Positions 1 to 10,780 of a stretch of 64,000 bases of DNA are shown here, one piece after another. The stretch is from NCBI GenBank assembly GCA_965262505.1, contig CBDHFM010000030.1, forward strand, positions 4,960,001 to 5,024,000, in the 5' to 3' direction. Below the pieces are notes generated by a model. It had not been told where the DNA came from, made no database searches, and saw nothing but the letters and a program-made list of their open reading frames with translations. The stretch comes from JACPPO01 sp965262505 (GTDB lineage: Bacteria; Acidobacteriota; Vicinamibacteria; Vicinamibacterales; UBA2999). Numbering within the stretch: position 1 is the stretch's first letter; every line of letters begins with the position of its first letter. The position numbers and the translations under genes are program-made.

Positions 1-764
1 TCCGCGTCAAACTTAGCCACGCGCGTGCCGGCATAGCCATCGGCCACGAAGAATGTGCCGTCGGGCAGCCAGGCGATGTCGGTCGGTCGGTTGAAGTTGT
101 TCGGGCCGCGCCCGGGCACACCGCGTTCGCCAATCGTCTTCACCAGCTCGCCATCGTTCGTGAAGATGTTGATCTCGTGCATGTCATCGTCAACGATCCA
201 GATGTGCTTCTCCGGATCGTAAGGATTCATCAAGAGCTTGTGCGGGCCGCGGCCCACCTCTCCGAGCCCAGAGTCTCGTGGCGGGGCAAGGTACGCGTCG
301 TGCTGGAGCCACTCGTCGATGGCATAGCCCTCCCGATCCACGGCGAACACGAGGTGATGCCGCCGCATGTCATAGCCGTAGTCGTTCCCGGAGTACGGCC
401 GCCTGCCCGTGTTCGTGCGGCGCGGGTCGAGCAGGCAGGCACAAATCCACGGCTCGGCGCCGGGCGGAAGCTCAATCTCCCCACGCTGCGATACCCAGAC
501 CTTGTCCGGACTCTCGGCAAAAACGCCCGAGCCCGAGCCCCAGGTCCAGCCGTCGTGCGAGAGATCATCGTCCGGCAGGGGCTTCGGCCAGTTCAGGACG
601 ACCTCGTAGTCGCCCATGTCCACGCTTTGCACCGTCGGCGTCGCCATCGACGCCTGCGATGGAGCTGACCCGGTCCCCGGAGCGCTGTTGCAGCCACTGA
701 TGGCGAGGAAGGCTGGTAGGCCCAGCACCACGAAGACCCTCCCCTGCACAGTTCTCACACGCAT
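1..764 (-). CDS. NHL-repeat beta-propeller lipoprotein, 3' end outside the window
   Basis: The frame is open from the ATG at 764 to the window edge, so the C-terminus is missing. The N-terminus has a basic residue pair, a hydrophobic stretch and a lipobox (LAISGC) followed by a Ser/Pro/Thr-rich linker, so this should be a lipoprotein exported to the envelope. The visible remainder reads like an NHL-type six-bladed propeller: IWIVDDDMHEINIFTNDGEL, then a GPNNFNRPTDIAWLPDG blade and FFVADGYAGTRVAKFD. This resembles proteins annotated as peptidyl-alpha-hydroxyglycine amidating-lyase-like, but no catalytic residues can be judged from the partial sequence. The family call rests on blade motifs seen directly; the substrate is unknown. 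Confidence 0.8.
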   Translation of the reverse strand, partial: MRVRTVQGRVFVVLGLPAFLAISGCNSAPGTGSAPSQASMATPTVQSVDMGDYEVVLNWPKPLPDDDLSHDGWTWGSGSGVFAESPDKVWVSQRGEIELPPGAEPWICACLLDPRRTNTGRRPYSGNDYGYDMRRHHLVFAVDREGYAIDEWLQHDAYLAPPRDSGLGEVGRGPHKLLMNPYDPEKHIWIVDDDMHEINIFTNDGELVKTIGERGVPGRGPNNFNRPTDIAWLPDGTFFVADGYAGTRVAKFDA

Positions 765-930
765 CGTCACACTCCATGATACGAGTTCTTTCGGCGAGAG
801 CCGCGAGACGGCTCTCGCGCCGGACCTAGCAGTTGCTTGCCCGTCCTTGCGCCCGGTCGATGAGCCGCCTGAGGTTGCTACTTCAAGCGTCTGCTGTCAA
901 TGACAGCCGCCGCGGTCCTGGCAGAACGTC

Positions 931-959
931 TTGACAGGCAACAGCATCCGTTATTTACT
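931..959 (+). promoter_or_regulatory. candidate sigma70-type promoter
   Basis: A perfect -35 box TTGACA (931-936) is followed after exactly 17 bp by TTTACT (954-959), a 4/6 match to the -10 consensus. The ATG of the SH3-like gene is at 967, which would make its mRNA nearly leaderless, and no Shine-Dalgarno sequence is visible. This is pattern-based only. Confidence 0.3.
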
Positions 960-966
960 GGCCTGT

Positions 967-1389
967 ATGCAAACCGCTGATCCCATTCGGCACCTGCAGC
1001 CTGTCGGCTTCCCATGGCGGGCAGCAGGCCCGATTGTCGTGGCAGCGGCAGTTCTGCTCCAGGCCCCGGCGACATTCGCCCAGGAGAGCGTACCCAAGGA
1101 ACAGGCCCGGGTCCCAACGAGCTACGCGAACGTGCACGCGGAGCCGAGCTCAGGCTCAGTGCCTCTCGTGCTGGTTCCGCGCGGCACCGTCCTGCCCGTC
1201 ATCGGGCGACGCGGTGAGTGGGTTCAGGTGCGGCTGGCGTCGGAGCTCAGACAGACCGGTATGGTCATGCGCTGGTACGAGGGAAGACACGAAATCATCA
1301 GGCGTGGCGTCAGCATGGGGATCGGGGATGAGAACAGCGGTTGGATGCACGACTCCACCGTTGAGATCACCGAAGTCGGCGCCCCCTAG
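967..1389 (+). CDS. small secreted SH3-like domain protein
   Basis: This 140-residue protein has an N-terminal signal peptide (hydrophobic PIVVAAAVLLQAPATFA, predicted cleavage before QE). The rest looks like a bacterial SH3 (SH3b) fold: YANVHAEPSSGSVPLVLVPR, then TVLPVIGRRGEWVQVRL, ending SGWMHDSTVEI. SH3b domains usually bind cell-wall or protein ligands in the periplasm. An in-frame TTG at 931 would extend the protein, but it sits inside the -35 box, so the ATG at 967 is preferred. The stop codon TAG (1387-1389) lies inside the CTAG that is the left end of the IS630 element, so the IS inserted exactly at the stop codon and the reading frame appears unharmed. Confidence 0.65.
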   Translation: MQTADPIRHLQPVGFPWRAAGPIVVAAAVLLQAPATFAQESVPKEQARVPTSYANVHAEPSSGSVPLVLVPRGTVLPVIGRRGEWVQVRLASELRQTGMVMRWYEGRHEIIRRGVSMGIGDENSGWMHDSTVEITEVGAP

Positions 1390-1700
1390 TACCTTGCCGC
1401 AGTGGTTTTGATCGGTTGCAACGAGGGTAGTTCCTCTGCCGACAACAACAGCTTGATCGTCCGGGGTTGGCGTGGAACCCGACTGATCAGACCGCGCCGC
1501 TCAAGCTCGACGATCATGTGGTGGACGGCCGGGGGCGTGACCTGAAAGAACCGTTGGAAGTCCGCTTCGGCCGGTGGCGTTCGGTGAAGGAGCGTGTACG
1601 TGTAGAGGAAGGCTAGGTACTGGCCCTGCTTCTGGGTGAATCTCGGTGATGAACGGCTGGACACGGGATCGGGAAGGTGATCCAAGATGTCCATGCACAT
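1386..1700 (-). CDS. winged-helix (LexA/MarR-like) DNA-binding protein carried by the IS630
   Basis: This 104-residue protein has a clear winged-helix pattern: KQGQYLAFLYTYTLLHRTPP, then EADFQRFFQVTPPAVHHMI as the helix-turn-helix, then LERRGLISRVPRQPRTIKLL as the wing. Similar small wHTH proteins resemble the LexA N-terminal domain without the protease part. It lies inside the element: its TAG stop is in the left-end CTAG, and its start overlaps the transposase start by 14 bp on the opposite strand. The divergent, overlapping arrangement suggests, as an inference, an autoregulator that represses transposase expression. The alternative is an unrelated chromosomal wHTH gene captured between the ends. 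Confidence 0.7.
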   Translation of the reverse strand: MCMDILDHLPDPVSSRSSPRFTQKQGQYLAFLYTYTLLHRTPPAEADFQRFFQVTPPAVHHMIVELERRGLISRVPRQPRTIKLLLSAEELPSLQPIKTTAARY

Positions 1701-2826
1701 ACGCTATCGCATCACGCTGACCTACGATGAACAGCAACAGCTTCAGGCGCTTGTGAGCGGCGGCCAGGGGGCGGTTCGCAAGATCAAGCGGGCGCAGATT
1801 CTCCTCGCCGCGGACGCCACATCCACCGACGAGATGATCGCGCTCAACGTTGGTGTCGGCACGTCGACCGTGTACCGGACCAAGCAACGCTTCGTCGAGG
1901 AAGGACTGGACCGAGCGCTCCGCGAAGTGCCCCGTCCCGGCGCGCCGCGCAAGCTCGGCGCCAGCGATGAAGCCCTCCTGGTCGCGGTCGCTTGCTCACA
2001 TCCACCCTCCGGGCGTGCGCGATGGACACTGGATCTCCTGGCCCGCGAGATGGTGCGACTCACCTCGCACGAGGCCCTGTCGGGCGACACGGTGGGTCGC
2101 CGGCTTGCCGAGATGGCGCTGAAGCCGTGGCAGGAGAAGATGTGGTGCATTCCGACGGTCAACGCCGAGTACGTGGCGCGAATGGAAGACGTCCTCGATC
2201 TCTACGCCGAGCCGCCGGATCCGCGGCGACCGGTCGTCGGCTTCGATGAAACACCCCGGCAACTGATCGGCGAAGCGCGTGTCCCGATTCGGGCCAAGCC
2301 CGGGAAGCCCAGACGAGTCGACTACGAGTACGTGCGCAACGGCACGGCGAATGTCTTCATGTTCGTAGACGTGAATCGCCCCTGGCGACATGCCAAGGTC
2401 ACCGACCAACGCACGTGCGTCGACTTCGCAGAGTGCATGCGCGATCTCGTCGATGAGCACTACCCGGAGGCCGAACGGATCCGTGTGGTGCTCGACAATC
2501 TTTCGGCACATTCAGCGGCAGCGCTCTACCACGCCTTCGATCCCGCCGAGGCACGACGGATTCTCCGTCGGCTCGAGTTTCACTTCACGCCGAAACACGC
2601 CAGCTGGCTCAACATGGTCGAGATCGAAATCGGCGTGATGGTCAAGCAGTGCCTCGATCGTCGGATCCCTGCCAAGGCGATCCTCATCAAGGAGATCGCG
2701 GCATGGGAGCAACGGCGCAATGACGAGAAGGCGCGCATCCACTGGATGTTTACAGTCGACCGTGCTCGCGAAAAGCTCGGCCGTGTGTATCCGCAACCCG
2801 CTGGTCGGGCCAAAGCCGCCGCGTGA
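1687..2826 (+). CDS. IS630-family transposase
   Basis: This 379-residue protein has an N-terminal homeodomain-like helix-turn-helix (DEMIALNVGVGTSTVYRTKQ) followed by a DDE catalytic domain. The likely catalytic triad is the Asp in VVGFDETPRQL, the Asp in RVVLDNLSAHS and the Glu in ASWLNMVEIEI. The frame is intact and the length is usual for the family, so this copy should be active. The start is ATG 1687, with a second ATG at 1693. The shared start region with the divergent wHTH gene means both promoters must lie within each other's coding sequence. Confidence 0.9.
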   Translation: MSMHIRYRITLTYDEQQQLQALVSGGQGAVRKIKRAQILLAADATSTDEMIALNVGVGTSTVYRTKQRFVEEGLDRALREVPRPGAPRKLGASDEALLVAVACSHPPSGRARWTLDLLAREMVRLTSHEALSGDTVGRRLAEMALKPWQEKMWCIPTVNAEYVARMEDVLDLYAEPPDPRRPVVGFDETPRQLIGEARVPIRAKPGKPRRVDYEYVRNGTANVFMFVDVNRPWRHAKVTDQRTCVDFAECMRDLVDEHYPEAERIRVVLDNLSAHSAAALYHAFDPAEARRILRRLEFHFTPKHASWLNMVEIEIGVMVKQCLDRRIPAKAILIKEIAAWEQRRNDEKARIHWMFTVDRAREKLGRVYPQPAGRAKAAA

Positions 2827-2853
2827 ACCGGTCAGATCCACTGCGGCGAGGTA

Positions 2854-4324
2854 CTAGCAGCCTGTGGTTAAAGGGCCGAAAGGGATCGACACGACTGATC
2901 CCGCGTACTACACTCCCGCATGGCCATGAGTCGACGTAAGGACCGGGCACGGACACCCGGATTGTGGATCGCGACGAACGCGTTGCCGGTTACGGGCGGG
3001 CATCCGTTCTATCAGCGGCTAAATCAGGTCCTGGACACGCACGCGTTCGACGCGTGCGTCGAGGCGCAGTGCGCCCCGTTCTACGCCGCGACGGTCGGCC
3101 GTCCCAGTCTGCTGCCGGGGACCTATTTCCGGCTGCTCTTGATCGGGTACTTCGAGGGCATCGATTCGGAGCGTGGGATCGCCTGGCGGACTGCCGACTC
3201 GCTGGCGCTGCGCGGCTTTCTCGGGTTGGGCCTCGATGAGGCGACACCCGAGCACTCGACGATCTCCCGGACGCGGCGGCTGATCGACCTCGAGACGCAC
3301 CGGGCGGTCTTCACGTGGATCCTGCAGGTGCTGGCGACGGCCGATCGCGTGAAGGGCAAGACGATCGGGATCGATGCCACGACCCTCGAAGCCAATGCCG
3401 CCTTGCGGAGCATCGTGCGCCGCGACTCCGGCGAGACGTATCAGGAGTTCTTGACGCGGCTCGCACAGGCCTCGGGCATCGAGACGCCGACACGGGCGGA
3501 CTTAGCGCGCCTTGATCGCAAGCGCCCGAAGAAGGGCTGCAATACCGACTGGCGGCATCCACACGACCCTGATGCGCGGATCACGAAAATGAAGGACGGG
3601 CGTACGCATCTGGCCCACAAGGCTGAGCACGCCGTCGACCTGGAGACTGGGGCGATCGTGGGCGTGACGGTGCAGGGCGCCGATCAGGGCGATACGACGA
3701 CGATCGCGGAGACGGTCACCACGACGGCCGAAGAGCTCGAAGCCGTGGCGGTGGCGACCGACGGGCACACGGCGATCATCGACGAGGTCGTGGCCGACAA
3801 GGGATACCACAGTAATCAGACGCTGGTGGATCTCGCGACACTCGACTTGCGGACCTATATCGCGGAGCCCGATCGCGGCCGGCGCAACTGGACGCACCAG
3901 GCGGCGGCGCGCGACGCGGTGTACGCGAATCGTCGACGCATCCGGGGCGTGCGTGGGTTGGCCTTGTCGCGTCGACGGAGTGAGTATCTCGAACGACCGA
4001 ATGCGCATCTCTCTGAAACCGGTGGGATGCGGCGCACGCATCTGCGAGGGCACACCAACATCCTGAAACGTTTACTCGTCCATATCGGCGACTTCAATCT
4101 GGGCCTCTTGATGCGGTCGCTCGTCGGCGTCGGCACGCCGCGGAGCCTGCAGGGCCACCTGGCGACGATTGTGGCGCTCGTCATCGCGCTGTGGACGCGC
4201 GTGGAGCGCCGCTGGCGCGACCACCACACGCCATCCGACGATCAGGCGTCCGTTTTTACGCCGAATCATCGTTTCGAGCTGCTACCTGTTGGCGCGTCAG
4301 AAGGCGACCTTTAACCACGGGCTG

Positions 4325-4328
<4 letters not shown>
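2854..4328 (+). mobile_element. IS1182-family element, copy 1, complete
   Basis: The ends are CTAGCAGCCTGTGGTTAAAG (2854 on) and its near-perfect inverse finishing with CTAG at 4325-4328. Both end CTAGs are shared with the neighbouring elements, with no spacer. It encodes a single intact transposase. Confidence 0.85.
2920..4314 (+). CDS. IS1182-family transposase
   Basis: This intact 464-residue transposase has the family layout. The N-terminal domain contains HPFYQRLNQVLD, FRLLLIGYFEGIDSERGIAW and EHSTISRTRRLIDLETHR. The DDE part has IGIDATTLEANAALRSIVRR, a second Asp region in VTVQGADQGDT with VVADKGYHSN, and a C-terminal SETGGMRRTHLRGHTNILKR block. The start is the ATG at 2920 (MAMSRR). 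A second, frameshifted copy lies at 7.9-9.3 kb on the opposite strand, and a 3' fragment of a third is at 24.9-25.2 kb. This copy is the only one in the window that could supply active protein. Confidence 0.9.
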   Translation: MAMSRRKDRARTPGLWIATNALPVTGGHPFYQRLNQVLDTHAFDACVEAQCAPFYAATVGRPSLLPGTYFRLLLIGYFEGIDSERGIAWRTADSLALRGFLGLGLDEATPEHSTISRTRRLIDLETHRAVFTWILQVLATADRVKGKTIGIDATTLEANAALRSIVRRDSGETYQEFLTRLAQASGIETPTRADLARLDRKRPKKGCNTDWRHPHDPDARITKMKDGRTHLAHKAEHAVDLETGAIVGVTVQGADQGDTTTIAETVTTTAEELEAVAVATDGHTAIIDEVVADKGYHSNQTLVDLATLDLRTYIAEPDRGRRNWTHQAAARDAVYANRRRIRGVRGLALSRRRSEYLERPNAHLSETGGMRRTHLRGHTNILKRLLVHIGDFNLGLLMRSLVGVGTPRSLQGHLATIVALVIALWTRVERRWRDHHTPSDDQASVFTPNHRFELLPVGASEGDL

Positions 4329-5753
<1,425 letters not shown>

Positions 5754-5757
<4 letters not shown>

Positions 5758-6473
5758 TGCAGTGATTCGGAAATAGCTCGGCACTTCATCACTTTCTCCA
5801 AGATCCGCTCAGCAGGCGCGGTCCAGTCCCGCCCACTTGTACGTGGGCGGGAGGGTTGGTATCTTCAGGTCCGTGAGTCGAATCGCCTCGTTGAGTCTGA
5901 CCGACGAACAGCGTGCCACCTTGGAGCGCTGGGTGCGCGCCGGCACCACGCCGCAGCGTCTGGTCTTCCGCAGCCGCATCGTGTTGTTGGCGGCGAGCGG
6001 CATGCCGAGTAAGCACGTCGCGCACCAGCTCGACACGAGCCAGGACACCGTGCGGCTGTGGCGCCGCCGGTTCACAGCGGGCGGTCCTACGGCGTTGATG
6101 CGAGATGCGCCGGGGCGTGGCCGCAAGCGACAAATCACCGCCGCCCGCGAACGACAGGTGGTCGAGGCCACGCTGCACACAGCCCCAGCGCGCGCCACTC
6201 AGTGAAGCCGGCGCTCGATGGTCGCTGCGCAGGGGCTGAGTCCCGCGTCGATTCATCGCATCTGGGTCGCCCATGGCTTGCAACCACACCGCGTGCGCAC
6301 CTTCAAGCTGTCGACCGACCTCGCCTTTGTCGGTGTCCACGACTGATTGACGCGATCCAGGCCTACATCCACAACTACAATCAACAGGCAGGCCCCTTCA
6401 TCTGGACCGCACCTGCGGAGCGGATCTTGGAGAAAGTCATGAAGTGCCGAGCTATTTCCGAATCACTCGCTAG
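5754..6473 (+). mobile_element. internally deleted IS630-type element (non-autonomous)
   Basis: Inverted repeats of about 56 bp at 5754-5810 and 6418-6473 differ at only a few positions, and CTAG is at both extremities. Only about 720 bp long, it encodes the N-terminal helix-turn-helix region and a short C-terminal piece of an IS630 transposase. The catalytic middle is missing. It is shared edge-to-edge with two IS701 copies. Confidence 0.8.
5837..6470 (+). pseudogene. IS630-type transposase remnant, catalytic core deleted
   Basis: Residues from 5867 read as an IS630 N-terminal domain (LSLTDEQRATLERWVRAGTT, then HVAHQLDTSQDTVRLWRRRF). The frame meets a TGA at 6203-6205 where family members have Trp (AT-H/Q-W-S), continues open as SPASIHRIWVAHGLQPHRVR and FKLSTDLAFVGVHD, and then jumps directly to the C-terminal LIDAIQAYIHNYNQQAGPF. 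The DDE-bearing stretch between the two is absent, so this copy cannot encode active protein. Long intact inverted repeats suggest it could still be moved by a related transposase. Confidence 0.8.
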
Positions 6474-7888
6474 TACTACTTTGTCAGATTTGCAGGATTC
6501 TCGAGTGATCACTTTTGAGGGCATTGTACAAGTCGCGCGGTTTCAGTACGATTCGGCGCAGTGCTCGATCGGACGGCAACGGCGTGGCTGAAGCGACCGC
6601 TGATCTGGCTGGAGCTGTTCGAGCGGGACTTCAGTCGGCAGAGCCAGCGCGGCGCGTTGCGTCGCTACGTGACGGGCTTGCTGAGCGACAGCCGCCGCAA
6701 GTCGATGGAAGCGATGTGGGCCCGGTTGAGCGACCCGGGCACGTATCAAACGTTCCAGTATTTCATCACGCATGCGCCGTGGGAGGCCGAGGCGGTGTGG
6801 CGCCGCTTGCGCGCGGTGGTGCCGGATCGCACGGGTGTGGTGATTCTCGACGGGACGAGCTTCCCGAAGCAGGGGTCGGCCTCGGTCGGCGTGGCGCGGC
6901 AGTACTGCGGGGCGCGCGGGAAGGTCGCCAATTGCCAGACCGCCGTCACCGTGGCCCTGTGAACGGGTGTCCGCGCGTGGCTGCTCGGCGCGACGTTGTA
7001 TCTGCCGGAAGCGTGGCTGACACCCCGCCAGCGGACGCGCGCGCAGATTCCGGCGACGGTGGGCTTCGCGCCGAAATGGCGCTTGGCGTTGACGCTCCTG
7101 CGCCAGGTGCGGGCCGCGGGATTCACCGTCACCGCCGTACTCGGCGATGCCGAGTTCGGCGACAACGCCACCCTGCGGCGCACGTTACATCGGGCCAAAC
7201 TGCCCTACGCGTTGGGCGTGTCGTCCGATCTCAAGGTCTTCGTCGGGACGCCGGTCCTCAAGACGCCGCCGCAGACGGGCCGCGGACGCCCGCGCACCCG
7301 CCGCTGCCTGCCCGCCGGCGCCCACACCGTCGCGGCCCGGGCCTGGGCCGCCGCGCAGGCGTCTCGCCAGTGGCGACTGGTCTCGTGGCGCAACGGCACG
7401 CATCCCCCGTGGCGCGCGCGCTTCTGTGCCGTGCGCGTCACGCCCGCCCACGACTGGCGCGAGGGCCGACGGCTCGCCCCCGAGGTGTGGTTGTTGTGTC
7501 AACGCGACCTCGGCGCAACGCCTGGCACCAAGTACTACTTGGTCGATCTGCCCGCCACCACCCCGCTGCGCGTCCTCGTGCGCCTCGCGCATCAGCGCTG
7601 GGCGATCGAGCAGCAATACCAGGAGCTCAAGGACGAGATTGGGCTCGACCACTTCGAAGGCCGCAGTCTGCCGGGTTGGCAACGTCACGTGGCGCTGACC
7701 GCCCTCGCTTACAGCTTTCTCCAGCTGGAACGCCGCCGACGGGGGCACACACATCTCACGCTGCCGCGCGTCCGCGCCATCATCCAGGAAGTGCTCACGG
7801 CGCATTTCTTCATCACGCAGCCACACTATCTGAAATGGATGCTCAAGCTCAAAGATGTCAAGCTGCAAATCTGACAAAGTAGTACTAG
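6470..7888 (+). mobile_element. IS701-family element, copy 2 (defective)
   Basis: The same CTAGTACTACTTTGTCAGAT ends as copy 1 lie at 6470 and 7885-7888. It is almost identical to copy 3 on the other strand (9361-10779) and shares its nonsense mutation. Confidence 0.85.
6561..7874 (+). pseudogene. IS701 transposase with in-frame TGA
   Basis: The reading frame is open from 6561 to 7874 except for one TGA at 6960-6962, where the intact copy has TGG (QTAVTVALW). Everything after the stop stays in the same frame and keeps the DDE motifs (VLGDAEFGDN, QQYQELKDEIGL). Compared with copy 3, the translated 5' part differs by two residues and the 3' part is identical, so the nonsense mutation predates the duplication. 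It should make only a 133-residue N-terminal product unless the TGA is read through. Confidence 0.85.
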
Positions 7889-9364
7889 CAGTCTGTGTTT
7901 AAACCCTGCGATTCACGCGGCGACGGGTAGCAGCTCAAAACAATGACGCGGCGACGACCACGGCGATCGATCAACGAATCTTGGCTCATGGTTCCCCCAG
8001 AGAGCGCCGAGGCGCGCCCATACGGCGATGAAGACGGCCAAGACGCCCGCGGCGCGGCCCTGCAAGCGCCGTGGCGTGCCGATGCCGAGGCACGGGCGCA
8101 TCGCGAGCCCCAAGTTGAAGCCGCCGCCATGCATCAGTAGCCGCTTCAAGATGTTGTCGTATCCCCGCAAGTGCGTGCGTCGCATCCCGCCGGTTTCATA
8201 GAGGTGGGCAAACGATCGCTCGGCGAGTTCCGCCCGTCGCCGCCGCCAGCGTCGCCCCGGAGACGGCGGCGATTCCCATGGACGGGCGCGTACGCATCCG
8301 GCGCGTCGGACCAATCGCGCCGGCCACGGTCGGGTTCCGAAATGTACGACCGCAGGCCCACCGCCGCCAGGTCGACCATCGTCTCGTTGCTGTGATAGCC
8401 CTTGTCCGCGACGATGTCCTCCAACCTCCCGCGCGCGTCGGTCGTCGCGTGCGCGGCTTCCACCTGGTCGGCCGCCGTGATCGCCGTCGTGACGAGCGTC
8501 CTCGTGTCGCCCTGATCGGCGCCCTGCACCGTCACCGCGACCAACGCGCCGCTCTCCAGATCGACCGCATGCTCGGCTGTGTGCGCTAAGTGCGTCTGGC
8601 CGTCTTTCATTTTCGCGACCTTCGCGTCAGGATCGCTGGGGCTGGTCCACTCGCTGTTCGAGGTGTTCTTCTTCCGCGTGCGATCAAACCGCGCCAAGAC
8701 TTCGCGCGTCGGCGTCTTGATCCCCGAGGCGGCGGCGAGGCGGGTCAGATACGCCTGGTAGGCTTCCCCCGTGTCCCGGCGCACGATACTCCGCATGGCG
8801 GCGTTGGCCTCCAACGTCGTCGCGTCGATCGCGATCGTACGGCCCTTCAACAGGCCGGCGGCCGCCAGGCGCTGCTGGACCCACGTAAACATCGCCCGGT
8901 GCGTCTCCACATCGATCACGCGGCGGGTGCGCGAAATCGTCGAGTGATCCGGGGCCGCCTCCTCCAGCCCGAGTCGCAGGAAGCTCCGCACCGCCAGCGA
9001 GTCCGCCGCACGCCACGCGATGCCGCGCTCCGAATCGATGCCTTCGAAGTACCCAACCAGCAACAAGCGGAAGTAGCGACCGGGCGCCAGACTCGGACGG
9101 CCCAACACCGGCGCGTAGAAGGATCGACAGGCGTCTTCCACGAAGGGGTCGAAGCCGTCGGCATCCAGCAACGCATTCAAGCGCGTGTAGAACGGATGCC
9201 CCGGCGAGACCAGCAGATCCGACGCGGCCATCCACAACGGAGGTTGTTCGGGGTCGCGGGTGCCCATGGCCATGCGCCACAGTGTAAGGAGCGGGATCGA
9301 TCCTGTCGATCCCCTCGCCAATAACAAGGGGACTGCTCGATTGACTTTCACCACAGGCTGCTAG
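7885..9364 (-). mobile_element. IS1182-family element, copy 2 (frameshifted)
   Basis: The ends CTAGCAGTCTGTGTTTAAA (7885) and, inverted, CTAGCAGCCTGTGGTGAAA (to 9364) carry the IS1182-type repeats. Both CTAGs are shared with IS701 copies 2 and 3, which flank this element in opposite orientations. Confidence 0.85.
7913..9273 (-). pseudogene. IS1182 transposase, frameshifted near 8250
   Basis: The N-terminal frame starts at ATG 9273 (MAMGTRDPEQ) and matches copy 1 through HPFYTRLNALLD, EGIDSERGIAWRAADS, AIDATTLEANAAMRSIVRR and VADKGYHSNETMVDLAAVGL, down to GNRRRLRG. Around position 8250 the homology moves to another frame, which carries the C-terminus (HLYETGGMRRTHLRG, then FNLGLAMRPCLGIGTPRRLQ). 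A single small indel explains this. The protein is therefore truncated and presumably inactive. Confidence 0.85.
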
Positions 9365-10779
9365 TACTACTTTGTCAGATTTGCAGCTTGACATCTTTGA
9401 GCTTGAGCATCCATTTCAGATAGTGTGGCTGCGTGATGAAGAAATGCGCCGTGAGCACTTCCTGGATGATGGCGCGGACGCGCGGCAGCGTGAGATGTGT
9501 GTGCCCCCGTCGGCGGCGTTCCAGCTGGAGAAAGCTGTAAGCGAGGGCGGTCAGCGCCACGTGACGTTGCCAACCCGGCAGACTGCGGCCTTCGAAGTGG
9601 TCGAGCCCAATCTCGTCCTTGAGCTCCTGGTATTGCTGCTCGATCGCCCAGCGCTGATGCGCGAGGCGCACGAGGACGCGCAGCGGGGTGGTGGCGGGCA
9701 GATCGACCAAGTAGTACTTGGTGCCAGGCGTTGCGCCGAGGTCGCGTTGACACAACAACCACACCTCGGGGGCGAGCCGTCGGCCCTCGCGCCAGTCGTG
9801 GGCGGGCGTGACGCGCACGGCACAGAAGCGCGCGCGCCACGGGGGATGCGTGCCGTTGCGCCACGAGACCAGTCGCCACTGGCGAGACGCCTGCGCGGCG
9901 GCCCAGGCCCGGGCCGCGACGGTGTGGGCGCCGGCGGGCAGGCAGCGGCGGGTGCGCGGGCGTCCGCGGCCCGTCTGCGGCGGCGTCTTGAGGACCGGCG
10001 TCCCGACGAAGACCTTGAGATCGGACGACACGCCCAACGCGTAGGGCAGTTTGGCCCGATGTAACGTGCGCCGCAGGGTGGCGTTGTCGCCGAACTCGGC
10101 ATCGCCGAGTACGGCGGTGACGGTGAATCCCGCGGCCCGCACCTGGCGCAGGAGCGTCAACGCCAAGCGCCATTTCGGCGCGAAGCCCACCGTCGCCGGA
10201 ATCTGCGCGCGCGTCCGCTGGCGGGGTGTCAGCCACGCTTCCGGCAGATACAACGTCGCGCCGAGCAGCCACGCGCGGACACCCGTTCACAGGGCCACGG
10301 TGACGGCGGTCTGGCAATTGGCGACCTTCCCGCGCGCCCCGCAGTACTGCCGCGCCACGCCGACCGAGGCCGACCCCTGCTTCGGGAAGCTCGTCCCGTC
10401 GAGAATCACCACACCCGTGCGATCCGGCACCACCGCGCGCAAGCGGCGCCACACCGCCTCGGCCTCCCACGGCGCATGCGTGATGAAATACTGGAACGCT
10501 TGATACGTGCCCGGGTCGCTCAACCGGGCCCACATCGCTTCCATCGACTTGCGGCGGCTGTCGCTCAGCAAGCCCGTCACGTAGCGACGCAACGCGCCGC
10601 GCTGGCTCTGCCGACTGAAGTCCCGCTCGAACAGCTCCAGCCAGATCAGCAGTCGCTTCAGCCACGCCGTTGCCGTCCGATCGAGCACTGCGCCGAATCG
10701 TACTGAAACCGCGCGACTTGTACAATGCCCTCAAAAGCGATCACTCGAGAATCCTGCAAATCTGACAAAGTAGTACTAG
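9361..10779 (-). mobile_element. IS701-family element, copy 3 (defective, inverted relative to copy 2)
   Basis: CTAGTACTACTTTGTCAGAT ends lie at 9361 and 10776-10779. With copy 2 it forms a 1.4-kb inverted repeat around IS1182 copy 2, a composite-transposon-like structure. Confidence 0.85.
9375..10688 (-). pseudogene. IS701 transposase with the same in-frame TGA
   Basis: This is a near-identical duplicate of the 6561-7874 gene on the opposite strand. The TGA lies at 10287-10289 in the same VAL-stop-TG context. Only two residue differences were seen in the part before the stop (KRLL versus KRPL, YQAF versus YQTF). The shared lesion shows that a transposase-dead copy was duplicated, either by transposition in trans or by recombination. 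Confidence 0.85.
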
Positions 10780-10780
10780 C

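Larger units (their letters stand above)
1386..2857 (+). mobile_element. IS630-family element, complete
   Basis: Imperfect terminal inverted repeats of about 30 bp at 1386-1415 and 2828-2857 both start with CTAGTACCT and match at roughly 26 of 30 positions. IS630 elements target TA; here the TA lies in CTAG, which is present at both ends. The element contains a full transposase and a divergent regulator-like ORF. The right-end CTAG (2854-2857) is also the left end of the following IS1182 element. Confidence 0.85.
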
